Shown: positions 1-9,417 of the stretch, piece after piece
Layout of the letters: each line of letters begins with the position of its first letter
How positions within the stretch are numbered: position 1 is the stretch's first letter
NCBI GenBank assembly: GCA_036258055.1
Contig: DATAEK010000026.1
Coordinates: 1-9,417, forward strand
DNA: 9,417 bases
Direction: 5' to 3'
From: DATAEK01 sp036258055
GTDB lineage: Bacteria; Acidobacteriota; Vicinamibacteria; Vicinamibacterales; 2-12-FULL-66-21
Notes under the pieces: generated by a model
Database searches by the model: none
What the model saw: the letters and a program-made list of their open reading frames with translations, nothing else
Told to the model about the DNA's origin: nothing
Program-made: the position numbers and the translations under genes

Positions 1-177
1 TGGCAGCGGGGTTGAAGTGGGCCCCAGCAGGGTGTTGTGAAAGCGGATAGTCGCAACGAATCAGCGGCGCGAGCGAAGCGAAGCGCTGGCAGCCGGTTGA
101 AGTGGGCCCCAGCAGGGTGTTGTGAAAGCGGATAGTCGCAACGAATCAGCGGCGCGAGCGAAGCGAAGCGCTGGCAG
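1..177 (+). repeat. 85/86-bp tandem repeat in the rplK leader
   Basis: Two nearly identical units lie head to tail (1-86 and 87-171), and the first bases of a third follow (172-177). Bases 12-92 match 97-177 exactly. The only difference between units is at the TGGCAG/TTGAAG junction (CGGGG versus CCGG). Each unit carries GTGGGCCCCAG, the block GTGAAAGCGGATAGTCGC, and hairpin A: TCAG-cgg-CGC, loop GAGCGAAGCGAA, GCG-CTGG (61-89 and 146-174). The near identity suggests a recent duplication. The window opens inside the array, so more units may lie to the left. No promoter-like -35/-10 pair is convincing here. In related gene orders nusG would lie upstream, but it is not visible. Confidence 0.9.
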
Positions 178-212
178 GCGCTGGGGGTGGGGCCCCAGCG
201 CAAACTAAGAAA
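178..212 (+). promoter_or_regulatory. Hairpin B and A-rich start region of rplK
   Basis: GCGCTGGGG (178-186) and CCCCAGCGC (193-201) form a perfect 9-bp stem with the 6-nt loop GTGGGG. Eleven A-rich bases (202-212) then lead to the rplK ATG, and they contain no GGAGG-like motif. A ribosome binding this start would cover the 3' arm of the stem, so the hairpin probably has to open or act as a control or standby site. That role is inference. Similar hairpins precede rplJ and lie upstream of rplA. Confidence 0.65.
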
Positions 213-635
213 ATGAAAAAAGTACAGGCACTGGTGAAGCTCCAGATCGCGGCGGGGAAAGCCACCCCGGCGCCGCCAGTCGGGACCGCGCTCGGTCCCC
301 ACGGCGTCAATATCATGGACTTCTGCAAGAACTTCAACGCGAAGACCTCGAAAGACGAAGGGCTGATCATTCCCGTCGTCGTCACGGTGTACGCGGACCG
401 GTCCTACACGTTCATCACCAAGACGCCGCCCGCGTCGGTGCTGCTCAAGCGCGCCGCGAATCTCGCCAAGGGATCGAACGAACCCAACAAGAACAAGGTT
501 GGGACGGTGACGAAGAAGCAGGTCGAGGACATCGCGAAGCTAAAGATGCCGGACCTGAACGCCGAGTCACTCGACGCCGCGTTCAAGACGATTGCGGGCA
601 CGGCTCGCTCGATGGGAATTGACGTCGTCGGCTAA
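213..635 (+). CDS. rplK: 50S ribosomal protein L11
   Basis: Protein of 140 residues, close to the usual 141-142. L11 binds the GTPase-associated region of 23S rRNA at the base of the L7/L12 stalk and takes part in factor-dependent GTP hydrolysis and the stringent response. The N-terminal domain carries the family proline motif PAPPVG (residues 19-24), the region where thiostrepton-type antibiotics act, followed by TALGPHGVNIMDF. The C-terminal rRNA-binding domain is complete and ends with the typical GTARSMGIDVVG. The ATG at 213 aligns with the family start. There is no Shine-Dalgarno sequence, only an A-rich stretch after a 9-bp hairpin. It is first in the visible operon; rplA follows after 208 bp. 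The identification is certain from sequence. The unusual initiation context is the only odd point. Confidence 0.98.
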   Translation: MKKVQALVKLQIAAGKATPAPPVGTALGPHGVNIMDFCKNFNAKTSKDEGLIIPVVVTVYADRSYTFITKTPPASVLLKRAANLAKGSNEPNKNKVGTVTKKQVEDIAKLKMPDLNAESLDAAFKTIAGTARSMGIDVVG

Positions 636-654
636 CCGCCGGCTTTGCCGGCGG
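636..654 (+). other. GC hairpin abutting the rplK stop codon
   Basis: CCGCCGGC (636-643), loop TTT, GCCGGCGG (647-654): a perfect 8-bp stem starting at the base after TAA. No U-run follows, so it is not a standard intrinsic terminator, and transcription must continue into rplA. It may protect the upstream mRNA end or cause pausing (inference). A close relative follows rplA at 1547-1563. Confidence 0.75.
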
Positions 655-686
655 ATGGGAAATGGGCGATGGGACATGGGCCATGG
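655..686 (+). repeat. ATGGGNN heptamer repeat, possible G-quadruplex
   Basis: Four and a half heptamers in tandem: ATGGGAA, ATGGGCG, ATGGGAC, ATGGGCC, ATGG. The GGG runs at 657-659, 664-666, 671-673 and 678-680 are separated by exactly four bases each, which fits the four-tract G-quadruplex consensus on the mRNA strand. The matching part of copy 2 (1565-1596) keeps the heptamer phase but has GG in place of the first GGG. Confidence 0.75.
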
Positions 687-730
687 AGAACGGCCCGCCA
701 AAATGCCGTGAAAGCGGATAGTCGCCGCTA

Positions 731-760
731 GCCAGCGGCGCGAGCGAAGCGAGCGCTGGC
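731..760 (+). other. Hairpin A of element copy 1
   Basis: GCCAG (731-735), bulge CGG, CGC (739-741), 11-nt loop GAGCGAAGCGA (742-752), GCG (753-755), CTGGC (756-760). In copy 2 the inner stem is CCC/GGG instead of CGC/GCG, a paired change that keeps the helix, and the loop is identical. This argues that the folded RNA or DNA form matters. An alternative pairing GCCAGCG/CGCTGGC is also possible in this copy. Confidence 0.6.
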
Positions 761-762
761 AG

Positions 763-786
763 GCCGTGGGGGTGGGGCCCCACGGC
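763..786 (+). promoter_or_regulatory. Hairpin B of element copy 1, upstream of rplA
   Basis: GCCGTGGGG (763-771) pairs with CCCCACGGC (778-786) around the loop GTGGGG (772-777). The outer stem differs from the rplK and rplJ versions (GCGCTGGGG/CCCCAGCGC), but both arms changed together, so pairing is preserved. Twelve bases later lies GTG 799, in frame with rplA, at the position where the other copies have their ATG. The likelier rplA start is 43 bp further on. Confidence 0.65.
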
Positions 787-832
787 AAACTGAAAAAAGT
801 GGGAGGCCGCATCGCGCGGCCGGTTGAACCAC

Positions 833-837
833 AGAGG
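833..837 (+). promoter_or_regulatory. Ribosome binding site of rplA
   Basis: AGAGG sits six bases before ATG 844 and supports that start over the in-frame GTG at 799. A small hairpin, GGCCGC/GCGGCC (805-810 and 816-821), lies just upstream. Confidence 0.65.
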
Positions 838-843
838 CAGGAC

Positions 844-1545
844 ATGCGCAAGACAGGGAAGAAATTCGCGGCTGCCCGTCAGCAGGTGCCCGATCGGCCG
901 CATACGATCGAGGACGCCGTTCCCCTCATGCAGAAAGTGAAGTTTGCGAAATTCGACGAGACTGTCGAGATCGCGCTTCGCCTCGGCGTCGATCCGAAGC
1001 ACGCCGACCAGATGGTCCGCGGCACGGTCGTGCTGCCGCATGGCCTCGGCAAGAGCAAGCGGGTGCTCGCGATTGCCGGTGGCGACAAGCAGAGGGAAGC
1101 GCAGGAGGCGGGCGCGGATTTCGTCGGCGGCGAAGAAGTCGTCGACAAGATTCAAGGCGGCTGGATGGACTTCGATGCCGTCGTCGCCACCCCCGACATG
1201 ATGCGCGCCGTCGGCAAGCTCGGGAAAGTCCTCGGTCCGCGCGGCCTGATGCCGAACCCGAAGACGGGCACGGTCACGATGGACATCGGCAAGGCGGTCA
1301 AGGAAATCAAGGCCGGCAAAGTGGAATTCCGCGTCGACAAGACCGGGATCGTCCACGCGCCGATCGGCAAGATGTCGTTCGCCACGCAGAACCTGATCGA
1401 GAACGCGCACGCCCTCGTGGACAGCGTCGTGAAAGCGAAGCCATCCGCCGCGAAGGGCAGGTACCTCCGCAGCGTGACGATGTCGTCGACGATGGGTCCG
1501 GGAATCACGATCGATACGACGGTTGTTGAAGCGACGAAACACTGA
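844..1545 (+). CDS. rplA: 50S ribosomal protein L1
   Basis: Protein of 233 residues; the E. coli protein has 234. L1 binds 23S rRNA at the mobile L1 stalk that moves deacylated tRNA out of the E site. In many bacteria it also represses its own operon by binding the rplK leader mRNA. The family signature LGPRGLMPNPK is at residues 130-140. The C-terminal STMGPGI (215-221) contains the conserved Thr-Met-Gly used in rRNA contact. ATG 844 is chosen because MRKTGKKF aligns with the usual L1 N-terminus and AGAGG lies six bases upstream. An in-frame GTG at 799 would add 15 residues (GGRIARPVEP...) that do not look like L1. The gene is flanked on both sides by copies of the same spacer element. Identification is firm; only the start is open. 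Confidence 0.96.
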   Translation: MRKTGKKFAAARQQVPDRPHTIEDAVPLMQKVKFAKFDETVEIALRLGVDPKHADQMVRGTVVLPHGLGKSKRVLAIAGGDKQREAQEAGADFVGGEEVVDKIQGGWMDFDAVVATPDMMRAVGKLGKVLGPRGLMPNPKTGTVTMDIGKAVKEIKAGKVEFRVDKTGIVHAPIGKMSFATQNLIENAHALVDSVVKAKPSAAKGRYLRSVTMSSTMGPGITIDTTVVEATKH

Positions 1546-1638
1546 ACGCCGGCTTCGCCGGCGGATCGGAAATGGGCAAGGGCACATGGGCAATGGAACG
1601 GCCCGCCTGATGCTCTGAGAGCGGAAAGTCGCCACTAA

Positions 1639-1666
1639 CCAGCGGCCCGAGCGAAGCGAGGGCTGG
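1639..1666 (+). other. Hairpin A of element copy 2
   Basis: CCAG (1639-1642), bulge CGG, CCC (1646-1648), loop GAGCGAAGCGA (1649-1659), GGG (1660-1662), CTGG (1663-1666). Loop and bulge equal those of copy 1; the inner stem differs by a compensating pair. Confidence 0.6.
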
Positions 1667-1669
1667 CAG

Positions 1670-1703
1670 GCGCTGGGGTGGGGCCCCAGCGCAGACTAAA
1701 AAA
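1670..1703 (+). promoter_or_regulatory. Hairpin B and A-rich start region of rplJ
   Basis: GCGCTGGGG (1670-1678) pairs perfectly with CCCCAGCGC (1684-1692) around the 5-nt loop TGGGG. Eleven bases (1693-1703), mostly A, separate the stem from ATG 1704. No Shine-Dalgarno motif is present. The arrangement equals that before rplK, with the same distance from stem to start. Confidence 0.65.
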
Positions 1704-2231
1704 ATGGCAGTCACTAGAGCAATCAAAGAAGAAGAGCTTCAAGACCTCGCGAACGCCTTCAAGGGAACCGAGAGCGCCGTGGTGGTCGATTACAAGGGCC
1801 TGAAGGTGCCCGAGGTGACCGAGCTGCGCCGTCAGGTGCGCGGTGCGCGCGGGCAGTACAAGGTCGTCAAGAACACGCTGGCCAGGCGGGCGTTGAAGGG
1901 CACGAGCTTCGAGGCGCTTGGTGAGTTCTTCACGGGCACGACCGCCGTCGCGTACAGCGGAGAGGATCCGGTCGCGCTGGCAAAGGTGCTGACAACGTTC
2001 GCCAAGGCGACGCCAGCGCTGCGCATCAAAGCGGCCGTTGTCCAAGGGCGTCCGATCAAGGCAGCCGAGGTCAACGAGCTCGCGACGATGCCCGGGAAGC
2101 CGGAGCTCTACGCCAAGCTCCTGTTCCTGCTCCAGGCGCCGATGGTGCAGCTGGTGAGCGTGCTCAACGCCGCACCGCGCGATCTCATGAGCGTGTTGGT
2201 CCAGGCGGAGAAGAAGCGCGCCGAGGCCTGA
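1704..2231 (+). CDS. rplJ: 50S ribosomal protein L10
   Basis: Protein of 175 residues; E. coli L10 has 165. L10 anchors the L7/L12 dimers to 23S rRNA beside L11, and with L12 it usually represses its own mRNA. The N-terminal rRNA-binding domain is typical: VVVDYKGLKVPEVTELRRQ and the basic VVKNTLARRAL. The last 50 residues, from LATMPGKPELYAK to the end, form the helix that holds L12. By my count this segment is about ten residues longer than in E. coli, which suggests room for a third L12 dimer (inference from Thermotoga/Thermus-type L10). Translation starts without a Shine-Dalgarno sequence, right after hairpin B. rplL follows after 63 bp with its own ribosome binding site. Confidence 0.97.
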   Translation: MAVTRAIKEEELQDLANAFKGTESAVVVDYKGLKVPEVTELRRQVRGARGQYKVVKNTLARRALKGTSFEALGEFFTGTTAVAYSGEDPVALAKVLTTFAKATPALRIKAAVVQGRPIKAAEVNELATMPGKPELYAKLLFLLQAPMVQLVSVLNAAPRDLMSVLVQAEKKRAEA

Positions 2232-2280
2232 CGGCCTCGCCGCGAACGACAGGCAATTCGCATTCATCAACCGGGTAATC

Positions 2281-2285
2281 AGGAG
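2281..2285 (+). promoter_or_regulatory. Ribosome binding site of rplL
   Basis: AGGAG nine bases before ATG 2295. A strong site fits the need to make several L12 copies per ribosome, and it contrasts with the sites of rplK and rplJ, which lack such a motif. The 63-bp rplJ-rplL spacer holds no copy of the repeated element. Confidence 0.75.
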
Positions 2286-2294
2286 CATTCAGAG

Positions 2295-2687
2295 ATGGCA
2301 CTGACGCAGCAGGAAGTTGTCGACTACATCAAGGGTATTTCCGTCCTCGAGCTGTCGCAGCTCGTGAAGGAGCTCGAGAAGGAGCTCGGCGTGTCGGCGG
2401 CCGCGGCGATGCCGATGGCGATGCCGATGGGTGGCGGCGCGGCGGCTGGCGGGGCGGCGGCGCCGGTGGAGGAGAAGACCGAGTTCACCGCGACGCTGAC
2501 GGAAGTCGGCAGCAACAAGATCAACGTGATCAAGGTCGTCCGCGAGGTCACCAGCCTCGGCCTCAAGGAGGCGAAGGATCTCGTCGAGGGTGCGCCCAAG
2601 CCGATCAAGGAAGGCATCCCGAAGGACGAGGCCGAAGCCATCAAGAAGAAGTTCGAGGACGTCGGCGCGAAGGTCGAGGTCAAGTAG
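2295..2687 (+). CDS. rplL: 50S ribosomal protein L7/L12
   Basis: Protein of 130 residues, slightly longer than the usual 120-125. It forms the flexible stalk dimers that recruit and activate the translational GTPases EF-Tu, EF-G and IF2. Residues 1-34 form the dimerisation and L10-binding domain. Residues 35-58 are an Ala/Gly/Met/Pro hinge (MPMAMPM, GGGAAAGGAAAP). Residues 59-130 are the globular C-terminal domain with the conserved factor-binding stretch SLGLKEAKDLVEGAPKPIKE. The start is well supported by AGGAG. It ends the ribosomal-protein part of the operon, and a strong hairpin lies 5 bp after the stop codon. No anomalies. Confidence 0.98.
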   Translation: MALTQQEVVDYIKGISVLELSQLVKELEKELGVSAAAAMPMAMPMGGGAAAGGAAAPVEEKTEFTATLTEVGSNKINVIKVVREVTSLGLKEAKDLVEGAPKPIKEGIPKDEAEAIKKKFEDVGAKVEVK

Positions 2688-2874
2688 TGGTCGGCGGCGC
2701 GTGTGCGCCGCCCTTCCGTTTGTAGAGGCCGGCTTCAGCCGGCCGTTTGACGGGATTCGGCGGTCGGCGTTCGCATGACGCAGAACCTGCCGCCGGTGCC
2801 GTTTGCAAGTTTTTCCCTTGGAAGCGCGTTCGAGCGCCAGTCGCCGAACGCCGAGTCCCGAGGTCTTCATCAGC
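2688..2874 (+). other. rplL-rpoB spacer with two GC hairpins
   Basis: Hairpin 1 is GGCGGCGC (2693-2700), loop GTGT, GCGCCGCC (2705-2712), followed by CTTCCGTTTGT, a weak U-rich tail. Hairpin 2 is GGCCGGC (2727-2733), loop TTCA, GCCGGCC (2738-2744), followed by GTTTG. In E. coli a partial terminator in this spacer lowers rpoBC transcription relative to the ribosomal genes; hairpin 1 is at the right place for that, but attenuation here is inference. TTGACG (2747-2752) resembles a -35 box, yet the best -10 at normal spacing (TCGCAT, 2771-2776) is poor. The rest of the spacer shows nothing clear. Confidence 0.6.
2860..2863 (+). promoter_or_regulatory. Likely ribosome binding site of rpoB
   Basis: GAGG 11 bases before ATG 2875. 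Spacing is long, but the site, together with the match of MYSLPKNVYRERIDF to the usual β N-terminus, supports this start over the in-frame ATG at 2803. Confidence 0.5.
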
Positions 2875-7194
<4,320 letters not shown>

Positions 7195-7203
7195 TTACAC
7201 ACA

Positions 7204-9417
<2,214 letters not shown>

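Larger units (their letters stand above)
636..801 (+). repeat. Composite intergenic element, copy 1 (rplK-rplA)
   Basis: This 166-bp noncoding spacer aligns along its whole length with 1546-1706, roughly four bases in five identical by hand alignment. In order it has a GCCGGC-type hairpin (636-654) touching the rplK stop codon, ATGGGNN heptamers (655-686), the block AACGGCCCGCC (689-699), the block GCGGATAGTCGCC, hairpin A (731-760), hairpin B (763-786), and an A-rich run ending at GTG 799. The rplK leader holds only the part from GTGAAAGCGG onward. It could be a REP-like dispersed repeat, a regulatory RNA module, or both. Flanking genes on both sides are unrelated in sequence, so the spacers were inserted or homogenised separately from the genes. 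Confidence 0.85.
1546..1706 (+). repeat. Composite intergenic element, copy 2 (rplA-rplJ)
   Basis: Second full copy of the spacer element at 636-801, with the same order of parts: a CGCCGGC-TTC-GCCGGCG hairpin (1547-1563) directly after the rplA stop, degenerate heptamers (1565-1596), AACGGCCCGCC (1597-1607), GCGGAAAGTCGCC, hairpin A with a CCC/GGG inner stem (1639-1666), hairpin B (1670-1692), and an A-rich run into the rplJ ATG. The last three bases of the repeat are the start codon itself. This is the place where an L10-L12 autoregulatory leader would be expected in other bacteria. Confidence 0.85.

Noticed and set aside
1..177. CRISPR array
   Set aside because: The units are direct head-to-tail copies without unique spacers, and no cas genes are present.
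636..654. Intrinsic terminator after rplK
   Set aside because: The stem is strong but no U-run follows, and the downstream operon genes are essential and co-oriented.
655..711. An 18-codon upstream ORF starting in the heptamer array
   Set aside because: No ribosome binding site, and the start is ATC in the sister spacer, so it is not conserved.
766..843. rplA translated from GTG 766 through hairpin B
   Set aside because: That frame merely reads the hairpin sequence. The product would start with repeat-derived residues not found in L1, and codon use there is unlike the gene.
2747..2776. Promoter for rpoB from TTGACG
   Set aside because: The -10 candidate TCGCAT matches only three of six consensus bases; not enough for a call.
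2803..2874. RpoB start at ATG 2803, adding 24 residues
   Set aside because: The extra residues do not resemble β N-termini, and no good ribosome binding site precedes it. ATG 2875 begins the conserved part and has GAGG upstream.

Overview
This window holds the ribosomal-protein and RNA-polymerase cluster of a GC-rich bacterium, all on the + strand and in the classic bacterial order: rplK (L11), rplA (L1), rplJ (L10), rplL (L7/L12), rpoB (β) and the first 738 codons of rpoC (β′), which runs off the right edge. Every protein is full length and intact apart from the edge-truncated rpoC. I see no RNA genes, insertion sequences, phage genes or CRISPR. The organism cannot be fixed from this window alone. 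The zinc-ribbon insertion in RpoB, the coding style and the intergenic repeats make me think of Acidobacteriota, possibly the Vicinamibacteria side, at moderate to low confidence.

Layout. Bases 1-212 are a noncoding leader made of an 85/86-bp tandem repeat ending in a hairpin 11 nt before rplK. rplK (213-635) and rplA (844-1545) are separated by a 208-bp spacer. rplA and rplJ (1704-2231) are separated by a 158-bp spacer. Those two spacers are copies of one composite element: a GCCGGC hairpin right after the stop codon, ATGGGNN heptamers, a conserved block, hairpin A, hairpin B, and an A-rich stretch ending at a start codon. The rplK leader carries the 3' half of the same element. rplJ-rplL (63 bp) has no copy and a normal ribosome binding site. 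rplL-rpoB (187 bp) has two strong GC hairpins. rpoB (2875-7194) and rpoC (7204-) are 9 bp apart.

How they work together. L11, L1, L10 and L12 build the L1 and L7/L12 stalks of the 50S subunit. β and β′ form the catalytic core of RNA polymerase. The cluster links ribosome and polymerase supply. In well-studied bacteria, L1 controls rplK-rplA and L10-L12 controls rplJ-rplL by binding mRNA leaders. Here exactly those leader positions are occupied by the repeated hairpin element.

Two things stand out. First, the spacer element shows paired base changes that preserve both hairpins between copies, and hairpin B ends 11-12 nt before a start codon each time, in two cases with no Shine-Dalgarno sequence. 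This looks like a repeated RNA structure sitting in ribosomal-protein translation initiation regions. Second, RpoB carries a roughly 60-residue insertion with eight cysteines in four pairs. Its first half has the same cysteine spacing, plus matching Trp, Glu and His residues, as the N-terminal zinc element of RpoC encoded next door.
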